Assembly: GCA_902521955.1 (NCBI GenBank)
Contig: CABYTP010000008.1
Coordinates: 1 to 42,575 of the forward strand
DNA from: an uncultured Candidatus Actinomarina sp.
GTDB lineage: Bacteria > Actinomycetota > Acidimicrobiia > Actinomarinales > Actinomarinaceae
Length of the DNA stretch: 42,575 nt
Direction: 5' to 3'
The notes beneath the pieces are model-generated. The model did not search any database, was not told the origin of the DNA, and was given only the letters and a program-made list of their open reading frames with translations. A program made the position numbers and the translations under genes. Position 1 is the stretch's first letter; each line of letters begins with the position of its first letter. Shown here in pieces: positions 8,035-17,802 of the stretch.

Positions 8035-9362
8035 AAAGGTTTGTCCTCTTCCCTATTAAGGCTTAATGTTAACTTGTTGAAATTAGAATTTTCAAATCCG
8101 AAATCCTGAATTATCTGTTTGTACCCTCTAAAAAAAGTAATTAATCCAGAAATAAGGATGAAACAAGCGCTTATTCTGAGAACCAAAAGAACACCGTCAA
8201 GTTCGAAATACTGATTTGCAAAATTTGCAACAAAACCAGAAATTAATAAAGAAACCAATATAGAAAGTCTGCCAATTGTATAAAAATTTCCAAACACCCT
8301 ACCTCTTAATTTTTTTTCAGTCGTACTTTGTAAATAACTTATTGTTAGTAAGTAAACGGAACCAGAACCAATTCCTGAAATAAATATTGAAAAAATTATT
8401 GTTGGAAACTCTGATGAATTAAAAGCAAACAATAAAGAAACTCCGGTAAGCATCATACTTAGTCCAATAAAGAATGGAATCCTACTGAATGTTGTAACAA
8501 AATAACTCAAAATAACCATCGTGAAAATAATTCCAAATCCAAAAGAAGCAATCATAAAACCAAATGAACTCTGAGAAAAGTTTAATGACTGTGTTAAGTA
8601 GGTATTGCCAAGAACAAATAATGCACCAGCGCCAATCAAACTAAGTGATATAGAAGTGGTTACTGATCTTAATTCAGAAACACTAAAAAAGTATTTTATT
8701 CCCTCTTTAAGATCTCCTAATACGTTATTTTTCTTTTTAACTTTTTGGTATGAAGTATCTGCTTTAAGAAACAGAAGTAAATAAGAGGAGATAAGAAAGG
8801 TAACAGCGTCGATAAGGAATACTATTGAGCCATTCCAGCTATTTCCATAAGAAACAATGTTTTCTATAACTTTATTTTCAGATATAAATCCAAAGAATAA
8901 AGATGCAATAGGTAGCATCGCATAAGTGCCAACAGTAAATAATGAATTGGCTTTAACTAAATACTCATCACTTACTATGTCAGGAACTATTGATTCTCGT
9001 GATGGTTGTCTTGTTAAGGAAAATATCTCTGAAATGAAATTGATTATAAAAAGCTGAATAAGAGTTGTGGTAAAAAATAATCCAAGGACAATTAACATTC
9101 TTGAGATATCACATATAATCATTACATTTCTTTTATTAAATCTGTCTGCCAATATACCGGCAAATGAAGACATGAAAGCTGGAATAATCCGAGCAATTAT
9201 TGGAACAACTGAGGTTAGTTCGGAATTGCCCCCTTCAGCCCCTAAGTAACTCGCTAAAGCTACTGAAGCAAATAAAGTAGCCCAGTCGCCAAAACTCGAA
9301 AGAGTACCTGACCACCAAAGTATGGAAAATTGCGATCTAGAAAATATTTTTACTGAATTCAT
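8031..9362 (-). CDS. MFS transporter (MFS_3/EntS-like exporter)
   Basis: A 443 aa membrane protein with about 12 transmembrane segments. It has the N-terminal LWWSGTLSSFGDWATLFA and the loop motif AGILADRFNKRNVM between helices 2 and 3, typical of the EntS/MFS_3 exporter branch, plus a second-half ELRGRVFG-like motif (KKLRGRVFGNF). A short C-terminal hydrophilic tail extends past the last helix. Substrate unknown. It is the first gene of the operon leading into tmk, and it diverges from topA across 87 nt. Confidence 0.87.
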   Translation of the reverse strand: MNSVKIFSRSQFSILWWSGTLSSFGDWATLFASVALASYLGAEGGNSELTSVVPIIARIIPAFMSSFAGILADRFNKRNVMIICDISRMLIVLGLFFTTTLIQLFIINFISEIFSLTRQPSRESIVPDIVSDEYLVKANSLFTVGTYAMLPIASLFFGFISENKVIENIVSYGNSWNGSIVFLIDAVTFLISSYLLLFLKADTSYQKVKKKNNVLGDLKEGIKYFFSVSELRSVTTSISLSLIGAGALFVLGNTYLTQSLNFSQSSFGFMIASFGFGIIFTMVILSYFVTTFSRIPFFIGLSMMLTGVSLLFAFNSSEFPTIIFSIFISGIGSGSVYLLTISYLQSTTEKKLRGRVFGNFYTIGRLSILVSLLISGFVANFANQYFELDGVLLVLRISACFILISGLITFFRGYKQIIQDFGFENSNFNKLTLSLNREEDKPL

Positions 9363-9449
9363 TATCTTTACATCATCCTAGTAAAGGTTTAGAATACTTT
9401 TTTTCTTAAATCCTGTACATTTCACAAAAATGGTGTTATCAATAAGGGC

Positions 9450-12140
9450 ATGACAAAACCTTTAGTAATTGTCGAGTCTCCAACAAAAGTTAAGACTATA
9501 TCCAAGATTCTTGGTTCTGAATATATTGTAAAGTCAAGTGTTGGACACATTAGAGACCTTCCTAGAAACTCAAAAGCTATTCCGCCTCAATTTGACAGTA
9601 AAAAAATTTTATGGGGTGCTGTGAAACCAAAAGATTTTGAAAATATATATGTAATTCCAGAAGATAGAAAAAAAATTGTAAATGAGTTAAAAGAAATAGC
9701 AGATAAAGCACCCGAGATTTATCTAGCAACTGATGATGATAGAGAGGGAGAAGCTATTGCTTACCACCTTAAAGAAGCTTTGGAGCTTAAGGGGGAACCA
9801 AAGAGAATCAAGTTTAATGAAATAACGGAAGCAGCGGTTACAAATGCTATTAATAATCCTGAGAAATTAGATATAGGAAAATTTAAATCTTATGAAGCAA
9901 GAAGAACACTAGACAGGATGATAGGGTACGAAATTTCACCTAAAGTAAGAGATCTCGGTGGTGCCTTTATATCTACAGGGCGAGTGCAAGGTCCTGCAAT
10001 AAGACTTATCGTAGAAAGAGAAGAAGAGAGAATTAAATTTGTTAAAGCAAAATATTTCGAAATTCAAGCAACATGTGCAAGCAATAATACTGAATTTAAT
10101 GCATCCTTAAAAAAAGTTCAAGATTTGAGAATAGCAACATCCTCAGACTTTGACGACAGGGGAAATAAAACCAGTAAAGAAAAGCGTTATTTAGATGAAG
10201 AAGAGGTTAGTGAAGTTGTAAAAATCCTTTCAAGTTCAGTCGCTAAAATATCAAAAATTAAAGAATCATCAAGAAGCGGAAAGCCTCCTAAGCCATTTAA
10301 AACAACAAGTCTTCAGACATCAGCAAGAAGTAACTTAGGCTTTCAACCCCGAAAAACTATGGGTATTGCCCAAAGGCTTTATCAAGAAGGTTTAATCACA
10401 TATATGAGAACAGATTCAATTCGATTATCAGATGTAGCAATTAAAGCTTCAAGAGAATATATTTCAGAAAACTTTTCAAAAGCTCATTTACCAAGTGAGG
10501 CCAATTTATATGGTGATAGTAAAAATGCTCAGGCAGCACATGAAGCTATAAGACCGTCGGGTGATAGGTTTATTACTCCAGAAGAACTTCTTTCTAGACA
10601 TAAGGAAGAAAGTGATGAATATAAATTATATAAATTAATATTTAATACCACGGTTGCTTCACAAATGACAGATGCGAAGGGAATTACAAAAACAATTGAA
10701 ATTGAAGTGTCTAAAACTGATTTTTCACCGTTAATACTCAGCATTTCTGGTACAACATGGACATTTGGTGGGTATAGAGATCTAATCAAAGATGCGACTG
10801 AAAAATCTCAAGAACTTCCAGACCTTAATGAAAATGATGAAATTAAAATAATTAATGCAAGCAGTGAAGAAAAATATACTAACCCACCAAATAGGTACTC
10901 ATCTACTTCTTTAATTAATAAACTTGAAGAACTGGGAATTGGAAGACCTTCAACGTATGTTTCTATAATTGAAAGCATAACTTCAGTATTTATTAATTCT
11001 GACTCAAGTCTAAAGCCACGAGTTTTAGCTATTGCTTTAATTAATAATTTTATGAAGCCTTACTTTAATAATTATATAGATTATGAATTTTCAAAATCTA
11101 TGGAAGATGAGCTTGATAAGATTCTTGAAAGTAATAATCCTGAAAAATCTAAAGTAGATTTTTTAGAAAGCTCTCACAAGACCATTCAAAATCATATAAA
11201 TAGTTACGGAATTCAAGATCCCTTAGCTCTAACAACTGTACATCTTCCATTTAAATCAAGGTATGTAGTTAAAACAGGACGAATTCAGGGAAAAGTTCCT
11301 TATCCTTATTTATTAAGAGACGATGAGTTTAAAGTAGGACTTCCGCCTGAAATCACTCTCGAAGAAATTGAAAATGACTACATTAAAGAACTTGAAAGCA
11401 ATCAAGAAGAGAGCCTAAAAAAAGAGAGAACGGTTTCTGACTGCGGTGATTGCTCATCTTCAATATATATAAAACTTGGTCCAAATGGAAGTTTTTATAT
11501 CCAACATGGAATTAAACAAAAAGGTGTCAGACAAGAAAAGTGTGAGTATAAAAATCTTATTGGGCCAATTTTTGACGATGAAGATCCTGACAATCTATCC
11601 CCAGAAGAATGTAAAAGAAGGTTTTCATTATCAGCTAAGAACCCAAGAAAAGTAACTGAAAATGGAGAATGGACATACTCATCTGCTGTTGGGCCCTACG
11701 GAGGATACGCTATGAAACAAAGAGATAGAACAGTTTTTGACAAAGAAGAGCTTGATGAGCTTTCAAAAGAAGAAATTAGAGAACTTCTCGAAAATGAAAA
11801 ATATAAAAAAATATCAAATTATCTTGGTGGAGAAATTCTTAAAATCCCAAAAAGCTCAACTAAACAAAAAATGATTGAATTAATTTTTAATCACTATAAA
11901 TTAGAGGAAAAATTTGTAAAAAAACTTTCAAAAGACCACTTGGTTGGACTTGCAAAATCACTTGAAATCATTTTCTATAGAGGAAGATTTCGCATGAAAC
12001 CAGAAGATGCTACTAAAGATAATCTCATAAATAAAATTCTTGTTGAGAAGAAGAACAAGCCTCTTGAGAATCCAAGAGATGCGTTGACTGTAGAGTCAGC
12101 AGAAATAATGTTATTGTTTGGAGATGCTGTTTCTAGCTAA
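9450..12140 (+). CDS. topA: DNA topoisomerase I (TopA)
   Basis: Type IA topoisomerase relaxing negative supercoils, 896 aa. The TOPRIM domain opens at LVIVESPTKVKTISK and contains the acidic triad DDDREGEA (about residues 95-102); the active-site Tyr is about residue 318 in TYMRTDS. The conserved GRVQGPA and GIGRPSTY segments are present. Instead of Cys4 zinc fingers, the C-terminal part shows TopA_C-type repeats around GPNGSFYIQ and GPYGGYAMKQ, then a charged tail of about 130 residues that may bind DNA. This zinc-finger-poor layout fits actinobacterial TopA. The ATG lies close to TATCAAT, so the mRNA may be leaderless. Its stop overlaps the convergent glycosyltransferase by 8 nt. Confidence 0.96.
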   Translation: MTKPLVIVESPTKVKTISKILGSEYIVKSSVGHIRDLPRNSKAIPPQFDSKKILWGAVKPKDFENIYVIPEDRKKIVNELKEIADKAPEIYLATDDDREGEAIAYHLKEALELKGEPKRIKFNEITEAAVTNAINNPEKLDIGKFKSYEARRTLDRMIGYEISPKVRDLGGAFISTGRVQGPAIRLIVEREEERIKFVKAKYFEIQATCASNNTEFNASLKKVQDLRIATSSDFDDRGNKTSKEKRYLDEEEVSEVVKILSSSVAKISKIKESSRSGKPPKPFKTTSLQTSARSNLGFQPRKTMGIAQRLYQEGLITYMRTDSIRLSDVAIKASREYISENFSKAHLPSEANLYGDSKNAQAAHEAIRPSGDRFITPEELLSRHKEESDEYKLYKLIFNTTVASQMTDAKGITKTIEIEVSKTDFSPLILSISGTTWTFGGYRDLIKDATEKSQELPDLNENDEIKIINASSEEKYTNPPNRYSSTSLINKLEELGIGRPSTYVSIIESITSVFINSDSSLKPRVLAIALINNFMKPYFNNYIDYEFSKSMEDELDKILESNNPEKSKVDFLESSHKTIQNHINSYGIQDPLALTTVHLPFKSRYVVKTGRIQGKVPYPYLLRDDEFKVGLPPEITLEEIENDYIKELESNQEESLKKERTVSDCGDCSSSIYIKLGPNGSFYIQHGIKQKGVRQEKCEYKNLIGPIFDDEDPDNLSPEECKRRFSLSAKNPRKVTENGEWTYSSAVGPYGGYAMKQRDRTVFDKEELDELSKEEIRELLENEKYKKISNYLGGEILKIPKSSTKQKMIELIFNHYKLEEKFVKKLSKDHLVGLAKSLEIIFYRGRFRMKPEDATKDNLINKILVEKKNKPLENPRDALTVESAEIMLLFGDAVSS

Positions 12141-13176
12141 CTTCAGTTATAAACTTATCTATCGTGCTCTCCCATGAAAATTTTTCTTCAACAAATTTTT
12201 TTGAATTAGTACCAAATTTTTCTATTTGATCAATATTTTCTGCGAAAAATTTTACTCCATCGTAAATTTCTTTTCTCGAGTCAACAATAAAACCAGTTTT
12301 ACCAGGAATAATAGTTTCGAATGCTCCACCAGAAGTTCCTACAAGTAAAGGTAGGCCAAAACTTGCTGCCTCTAAGTAAACTAAACCTAGTCCTTCATAC
12401 TCCTTACCAAAAAATCTAGATTTTGCCGGCATAACAAATACATCTAAATTTTTGTAAAATTCTACAAGCGAATTTTCATTTTCATCATCATAAAAAGTAA
12501 CTTCTTGTGAAGACACTTCGGCTAATTTTTTTAAATATTTTTCTAACTTACCAAAACCAAATATTTTTAACTCTACATTTATTCCATCTTGTTGTAACTC
12601 GTGGAGGGCATCTATAACCCAGTCAATCTTTTTTCTAGAAACGAATCTACTACTAACTCCAACAGATATTTTTTTAGGTACTTTGTACTCTTTTTTAAAG
12701 TCATTTTTTTCTACACCCGCTCCTATTAAGACAATCTCTGTTTCTGTAATCTCCTCTAATTTCCTTGATGTAAAAAAACTAACAGTAAATATCTTTTCAA
12801 GTGAATCTAAGCTTTTTTGCATAATTTTTTTTGCTACAGGAATTGAGTTAATAATATTAAATTCAGCACCGTGTATTAACATGAACTGTTTAATTCCTAA
12901 ATACTCTAATTTATTTACCAGTAAAAATTGTGGATTGCTGGATGCATGGAGGATAATCTCAATATTGTTCTGAATGACAATTTCATTTATTTCTCTAATA
13001 AATTTTTTTGTAGAAAAAATAAATTTGAACTTCGATCTAATGACATTTTCACCCTCAGCCCAATTGGGAGCATAAATAACTGTTTCAAATTCTAAGTTGT
13101 CTTCAAATGATTTAATATATGTTGATATTCCCCCTTTTTTAGGTGGGTAATCATTCGTTATAACTAATGTTTTCAT
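12133..13176 (-). CDS. GT4 glycosyltransferase, PimB-like
   Basis: Retaining glycosyltransferase of the GT-B fold, 347 aa. The N-terminal LVITNDYPPKKGGISTYI and the following YAPNW resemble the mycobacterial/corynebacterial mannosyltransferase PimB'. The C-terminal nucleotide-sugar domain has SSRFVSRKKIDWVIDAL, the E-x7-E segment EGLGLVYLEAASFGLP and the GGAFETI loop. A role in adding mannose to a phosphatidylinositol-type lipid is therefore plausible, which would support an actinobacterial origin, but other GT4 acceptors cannot be excluded. It starts 26 nt inside the upstream phosphatase gene and ends with an 8-nt overlap into topA. Confidence 0.82.
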   Translation of the reverse strand: MKTLVITNDYPPKKGGISTYIKSFEDNLEFETVIYAPNWAEGENVIRSKFKFIFSTKKFIREINEIVIQNNIEIILHASSNPQFLLVNKLEYLGIKQFMLIHGAEFNIINSIPVAKKIMQKSLDSLEKIFTVSFFTSRKLEEITETEIVLIGAGVEKNDFKKEYKVPKKISVGVSSRFVSRKKIDWVIDALHELQQDGINVELKIFGFGKLEKYLKKLAEVSSQEVTFYDDENENSLVEFYKNLDVFVMPAKSRFFGKEYEGLGLVYLEAASFGLPLLVGTSGGAFETIIPGKTGFIVDSRKEIYDGVKFFAENIDQIEKFGTNSKKFVEEKFSWESTIDKFITEVS

Positions 13177-14380
13177 ATCCTATTTTTCCTACATTATATG
13201 ACCAAAGAAAATATTTGTTTTCTTTCAGAACTAAGCAACAAACACCCAAATTATTAGGGATGGTAAATGAGGAAGCAGCTTTGCTCTCTGGAGCTTTAAG
13301 TAGGTTCGTAACTGCAGCTTTAATTGTTCCGCCGTGGCTAGCCATTAATAAATTTTTTTCAGGGTATTCTTTTAAAAGATTTTCCACTCGGACACCTGCT
13401 TCATACGTAGACTCACCATTAATTCCATATTTACATTTAAAATCTAAAAAAAGTGCATTGATAAAGTTATCATGATACTGTTCTAGGATTTCTGAAGTTT
13501 TCAATCCTTCCCAATTTCCTAAATTCATTTCAATTAAATTTTCTGAAGTTAATATATCCTTATTATCTGTTACTAAAGATAAGGTTTCTAGTGCTCTCTT
13601 GTATGTTGATGAGAGATACACATCATACTCATCAAATGTATTTCTAAGTTTCTGAGCGGTATGTTTTCCAGTTTCATTTAATGGATTGTCAATATGTCCC
13701 TGCCATATTCCACTTGTATTAGAATCTGTTTGGCCGTGTCTTATAAATGTAATCTTGTTTTTTGTTGTTTCTCTAGGAAAATCAATATTTAATTCAGATA
13801 AATGTAATGAGTCATTAAATTTATTTACTTGAGTAATTGAATCTCGTTTAATAAGTGTTGAAATAGAAGTATTTTCTATATTCCCAATAGGAAAAGGGTA
13901 GTTATTGAAACCTATCGAAAGTCCTATTGCAGTTCCAATAAAAAAACCATGAGTAACAACTATGGCTTCTGAGCCATTTTCAATATTCCCAAAAATGTAC
14001 CCGAGTTCATCTTTCACGCGTTGTTTAAATTCTTTTACTGTTTCTCCATTAGGAAATTGATAAGAGTCATCTTGAAGTGATTGAAAAATCTCGTTATTTG
14101 ATGAATAGGTTTGACCTACAGGCATGCCAGTAAAATCACCAACATTAATCTCCCTTAGGGTTTCCCTCAGCTCAATTTTTTTTGAAAGAAATGAAGCTGT
14201 TTCTGAAGCTCTTTTTAGATTAGATGAATAAACAGTTGCGTTTGAATCCTTTAATCTTGAAGCTAATAGCTTTGCTTGTATTAGCCCAGTTTTATTTAAC
14301 GGTGTATCTGTGTGACCTTGCCAGACTTTTAAAACATTTTGTTCAGTTTCACCATGTCTTATTAAATGAACTGTTTTCAA
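13151..14380 (-). CDS. Tandem histidine-phosphatase (phosphoglycerate mutase-like) protein
   Basis: A 409 aa protein made of two complete histidine-phosphatase domains. Domain 1 has LIRHGETEQN near residue 6 and VVTHG around 142. Domain 2 has FIRHGQTDSN near residue 211 and MASHGG around 345. Both share the pattern RHGxTxxN..WQGHxDxPLNxTG, the SS..KRA.ET segment and an acidic Glu motif (REINVGDF and EMNLGNWEG), so both look catalytically competent. The family covers phosphoglycerate mutases, cofactor phosphatases (CobC type) and GpgP-like sugar phosphatases. The substrate is unknown. The start is TTG, 5 nt after the pyrophosphatase stop. It overlaps the PimB-like gene by 26 nt, which hints at sugar-phosphate or lipid-glycan work. 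Confidence 0.88.
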   Translation of the reverse strand: MKTVHLIRHGETEQNVLKVWQGHTDTPLNKTGLIQAKLLASRLKDSNATVYSSNLKRASETASFLSKKIELRETLREINVGDFTGMPVGQTYSSNNEIFQSLQDDSYQFPNGETVKEFKQRVKDELGYIFGNIENGSEAIVVTHGFFIGTAIGLSIGFNNYPFPIGNIENTSISTLIKRDSITQVNKFNDSLHLSELNIDFPRETTKNKITFIRHGQTDSNTSGIWQGHIDNPLNETGKHTAQKLRNTFDEYDVYLSSTYKRALETLSLVTDNKDILTSENLIEMNLGNWEGLKTSEILEQYHDNFINALFLDFKCKYGINGESTYEAGVRVENLLKEYPEKNLLMASHGGTIKAAVTNLLKAPESKAASSFTIPNNLGVCCLVLKENKYFLWSYNVGKIGYENISYNE

Positions 14381-14385
14381 TTAAT

Positions 14386-16419
14386 TTAAAAAGCAGATGC
14401 AAATATAAGACTTACAATAGTCATGACTTTTATAACAATATTCATTGCTGGACCAGAAGTATCTTTAAATGGATCACCTATTGTGTCACCAATCACAGCA
14501 GCTTTATGTTCGTCAGAACCTTTACCTGCTCCGCCTCCAGCTTCAATATATTTTTTAGCATTATCCCAAGCTCCACCAGAGTTTGCCATAAATATTGCCA
14601 GGAGAAAGCCAGTAACCAAGGACCCGGCTAGGAAACCTCCAAGTGCCTCCTTATCCCAAAAACCAATTATTAATGGAAGGGCAATAGCTAAGCCACCAGG
14701 TAGTAACATCTCTTTCAGTGCTGCAGTTGTGGCTATATCTACACATTTTGTATAGTCAGGGACAACTCCTTCTTTTCCTTCTCTCAAACCAGGAATTTCA
14801 TTAAACTGTCGTCTAACTTCTTCAATCATTTTAAATGCTGCTCTTCCCACTGCGTTAATGGTCATGGCCGCAAACAAAAATGGGAACATGCCTCCCAAAA
14901 ATAAACCTAAAGTTACTTCCACCTCTGTAATATCTAATTTTTCAATACCCGCACTTTGCACAAAAGCGGAAAATAAAGCTAATGCGGTAACTGCTGCGGA
15001 ACCAATTGCAAACCCTTTTGCAATTGCTGCTGTTGTATTTCCTAGAGAATCTAATTCATCAGTAGCTTCTCTTACTTCTGGAGGTAGGTGTGCCATTTCA
15101 GCAATTCCACCAGCATTGTCAGCGATTGGACCATAAGCATCTACTGCTACAGTTATGCCTAAAGTAGATAAAACTCCAATTGCTGCAATTGCAATACCAT
15201 AAATTCCACCATCAGCACCTAATGCCCAATCTCCTGCTGTATAAGCACCGTAAATTCCAAAAACGACCACAACCACTGAAAAAGCTGCTGATCTCATACC
15301 TTCAGATATACCTGATAACACAAGGGTTGCTGGACCGGTCTTTGCTTGATCTGCAATATTTTTAACAATTGAGTAATGATCAGATGTAAACCATTCTGAA
15401 ATTTGACCTACTAATAGTCCGACACCAAGTCCGATAATGACTGAGAAAAATAAACCGATAGGGTTTTCTGCATAATCAGCAAACATTAGGTCACTTAAAA
15501 AATAAACACCGACAACAGTTAACAGTGCCGCACTGTAAGTACCTCTATGAAGAGCTTGTGCAAGCTTTCCTTCTTTGGGGACAACTAAAAATGAAGAGAG
15601 GATTGATGCTCCCATCCCTATTGTTCCGACAGCTAGTGGGAAAAGTAGTAAGGAAGGGAGTACACTTTGCCCAGCAAAAACAATTGCAGCATAGGCAAGC
15701 GGAGCAACAAGCGATCCGACATAGCTTTCAAATAGATCTGCACCCATTCCTGCAACGTCTCCTACATTATCTCCAACGTTGTCAGCTATAGTTGCAGGGT
15801 TTCTTGGATCATCCTCAGGAATTCCTGCTTCAACCTTTCCTACCAAGTCTGCACCTACATCTGCTGCTTTAGTATAAATTCCACCACCAACCCTGGCGAA
15901 AAGAGCTATTGATGAACCTCCAAGACCTATTGCTGCTAGTACGTCATATCCATTAGGAAGTTCTAATACTTCAATAAATAAATAATATCCTAAAGCTACT
16001 CCTAATAATCCCAAGCCTGCAACTGTGAAACCCATTACTGCTCCACCTCTAAATGCTACAGGCAGTGCTTTAAGAGTTCCTCCATCCCTGGCAGCTTCTG
16101 TAGTTCTACCATTTGCTGCCGTTGCAATTCTCATACCAATGAATCCTGCCAGTGAAGAAAATAAGGCACCTGCAATAAATGCTACAGAACCCCACGGATA
16201 GCCCCACTCAGTAAGTGTAGAAATCAAGACAGCCAAAATTACGACAAATACACTAATCCATGAATACATTCTTTTCAAAAAAGCCATTGAACCTTGTCTG
16301 ATGGCGGTAGAAAGCTCTTCTACTCTTGAGTCAGTTACTTTTATTGATAAAACTTTATTTGCATAAAAAGCTGCAAGCAAAAGCCCAGCAACTGCAGCAA
16401 CCATAGAATTAATTAGCAT
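14386..16419 (-). CDS. hppA: Membrane-bound, ion-pumping pyrophosphatase (HppA)
   Basis: Couples pyrophosphate hydrolysis to cation export across the cell membrane. The 677 aa protein has about 15-16 membrane segments. It carries the PPi/Mg site (DVGADLVGKVEAGIPEDDPR, then NPATIADNVGDNVGDVAG), the gate segment GADLFESYVGS, and DAYGPIADNAGG. The sequence GNTTAAIAKG has Ala where K+-independent enzymes carry Lys, so this is a K+-dependent subtype. With Glu in FES, both Na+-pumping and H+-pumping members are possible. The start has AGGGG 10 nt upstream. It follows a CPA2 cation antiporter by 64 nt and precedes the tandem phosphatase by 5 nt. Pumping PPi from biosynthesis suits an oligotrophic marine cell. 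Confidence 0.96.
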   Translation of the reverse strand: MLINSMVAAVAGLLLAAFYANKVLSIKVTDSRVEELSTAIRQGSMAFLKRMYSWISVFVVILAVLISTLTEWGYPWGSVAFIAGALFSSLAGFIGMRIATAANGRTTEAARDGGTLKALPVAFRGGAVMGFTVAGLGLLGVALGYYLFIEVLELPNGYDVLAAIGLGGSSIALFARVGGGIYTKAADVGADLVGKVEAGIPEDDPRNPATIADNVGDNVGDVAGMGADLFESYVGSLVAPLAYAAIVFAGQSVLPSLLLFPLAVGTIGMGASILSSFLVVPKEGKLAQALHRGTYSAALLTVVGVYFLSDLMFADYAENPIGLFFSVIIGLGVGLLVGQISEWFTSDHYSIVKNIADQAKTGPATLVLSGISEGMRSAAFSVVVVVFGIYGAYTAGDWALGADGGIYGIAIAAIGVLSTLGITVAVDAYGPIADNAGGIAEMAHLPPEVREATDELDSLGNTTAAIAKGFAIGSAAVTALALFSAFVQSAGIEKLDITEVEVTLGLFLGGMFPFLFAAMTINAVGRAAFKMIEEVRRQFNEIPGLREGKEGVVPDYTKCVDIATTAALKEMLLPGGLAIALPLIIGFWDKEALGGFLAGSLVTGFLLAIFMANSGGAWDNAKKYIEAGGGAGKGSDEHKAAVIGDTIGDPFKDTSGPAMNIVIKVMTIVSLIFASAF

Positions 16420-16483
16420 TTATTTTCCCCTTATTGTGACTCATAATATGATACTAAAAATCTAATTTATTGGAGTGTTTTTA

Positions 16484-17710
16484 CTACTCAACGACAGGTG
16501 ATTCAAACCTTTCGTCGTCATCTCTTTCTGATAATGGTACTTTTTGTAAGATTCTGTTCAATAATATAGGAGCGATTACTGTTGTTACTATTACCATCCA
16601 TATAATTATTGAGATAATATCTGCAGTAACTACTTCTGATAGAGTAGTAGTTGCAACAGCAACAAAAATTAAGCCCACCTCACCTCTTGGTGACATGCCA
16701 ATTCCAATTAGTGAAGTGTTTAAGCCTTTACCCATTGCACCTAGTGCGGAAACATATTTACCAACAAAAGCTAGAAGGCTTACCAACATACCATATAGAA
16801 ATACATCTAATGAAGCAAGTGTTTGTATGTTTACTTCAGAACCTATATAAACAAAAAATATTGGAACAAGTAAAAAGTTTAAAGGCTTCATTTCTTCTCT
16901 TATCCTGTGTGTCATTCCTGACTCCCCAGCAACTACTCCGCCAGCAAATGCTCCTACAATTGGGTGCAAACCAACAAAATGGGCTGCTGCACCTAATAAC
17001 ATTGCAAATATAAAGCTACCTGTTACAAATGTTCCGGGTGAAGGTATTTTTACAAAAAAGTTAAAAATTGGTTTAGAGAGCTTTCTTCCAATAATTACTA
17101 CCGCTATTAAAAATCCAACTGCCTTAGCGCTAATTAAACCAAGATCTACCAATGAAAAATCACCTGAGCTGCCTAAAACCCCTGCGACAACAGTTAAGAT
17201 TAAAAGTCCTAAAATATCATCAACAACTGCTGCACCTATTATAGTTTTTGCCTCTTTTGACTTAAGAGCACCCAAGTCTCCAAATACTCTAGCTGTAATG
17301 CCCACTGAGGTAGCTGTCATTGCAGCGCCAACAAATAATGCTATTTCAAATTGATTTTCTCCCCCTAAGCCGAGTGCAAATATTGAACCAAAACCGAGTG
17401 CAAATGGAGCTACGACCCCAATTAATGCTACAAGTAATGAAGTCGACCCAAGCTCAATAAATTCGTCTAAATTTGTCTCTAAGCCAACTTCAAACAGAAG
17501 AAGAATTACTCCGATTTCAGCTAAGGTAGAAACAACATCACCTGATTCAAAATGAGGAAGAAGGCCTAAGCCATAGTAACCAATTACAATTCCAATAACC
17601 AGCTCTCCTATAACTGCAGGCTGATTTATCCTTCTCATAATCTCTGCTCCAAATTTTGCAGCAATTAAAATGATTGCAATTTCTAAAAATTTCTCAATAA
17701 TTGTTTCCAT
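16484..17710 (-). CDS. CPA2-family cation/proton antiporter
   Basis: A 408 aa membrane protein with about 12-13 transmembrane segments and almost no soluble tail, so it lacks the TrkA-N regulatory domain of KefB/KefC. It starts METIIEKFLEIAIILIAAK and shows the paired aspartates of electrogenic CPA2 members in AAVVDDILGLL (about residue 161), as in NapA-type Na+/H+ antiporters. The first helices hold QPAVIGELVIGIVIG, typical of the family. It is the first gene of the set leading to the membrane pyrophosphatase, so Na+ (or K+) and H+ cycling are probably linked. The ATG lies 8 nt after a TAAAAT -10-like box. Confidence 0.9.
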   Translation of the reverse strand: METIIEKFLEIAIILIAAKFGAEIMRRINQPAVIGELVIGIVIGYYGLGLLPHFESGDVVSTLAEIGVILLLFEVGLETNLDEFIELGSTSLLVALIGVVAPFALGFGSIFALGLGGENQFEIALFVGAAMTATSVGITARVFGDLGALKSKEAKTIIGAAVVDDILGLLILTVVAGVLGSSGDFSLVDLGLISAKAVGFLIAVVIIGRKLSKPIFNFFVKIPSPGTFVTGSFIFAMLLGAAAHFVGLHPIVGAFAGGVVAGESGMTHRIREEMKPLNFLLVPIFFVYIGSEVNIQTLASLDVFLYGMLVSLLAFVGKYVSALGAMGKGLNTSLIGIGMSPRGEVGLIFVAVATTTLSEVVTADIISIIIWMVIVTTVIAPILLNRILQKVPLSERDDDERFESPVVE

Positions 17711-17718
17711 GTTGTCTT

Positions 17719-17724
17719 ATTTTA
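17719..17724 (-). promoter_or_regulatory. Probable -10 box of the CPA2-hppA unit
   Basis: TAAAAT on the minus strand, 8 nt before the antiporter ATG, consistent with a leaderless or near-leaderless mRNA. Confidence 0.4.
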
Positions 17725-17802
17725 TATCTGTGTAGATTAAATGATAATAAATTAAGAATTTGAACAAAAAACATCTTTATGGATTAAATAACAAAAAAAT
17801 TA

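Noticed and set aside
14423-15791. Several open frames on the plus strand opposite hppA
   Set aside because: They are antisense shadows of a highly conserved pyrophosphatase gene, with low-complexity translations and no family resemblance.
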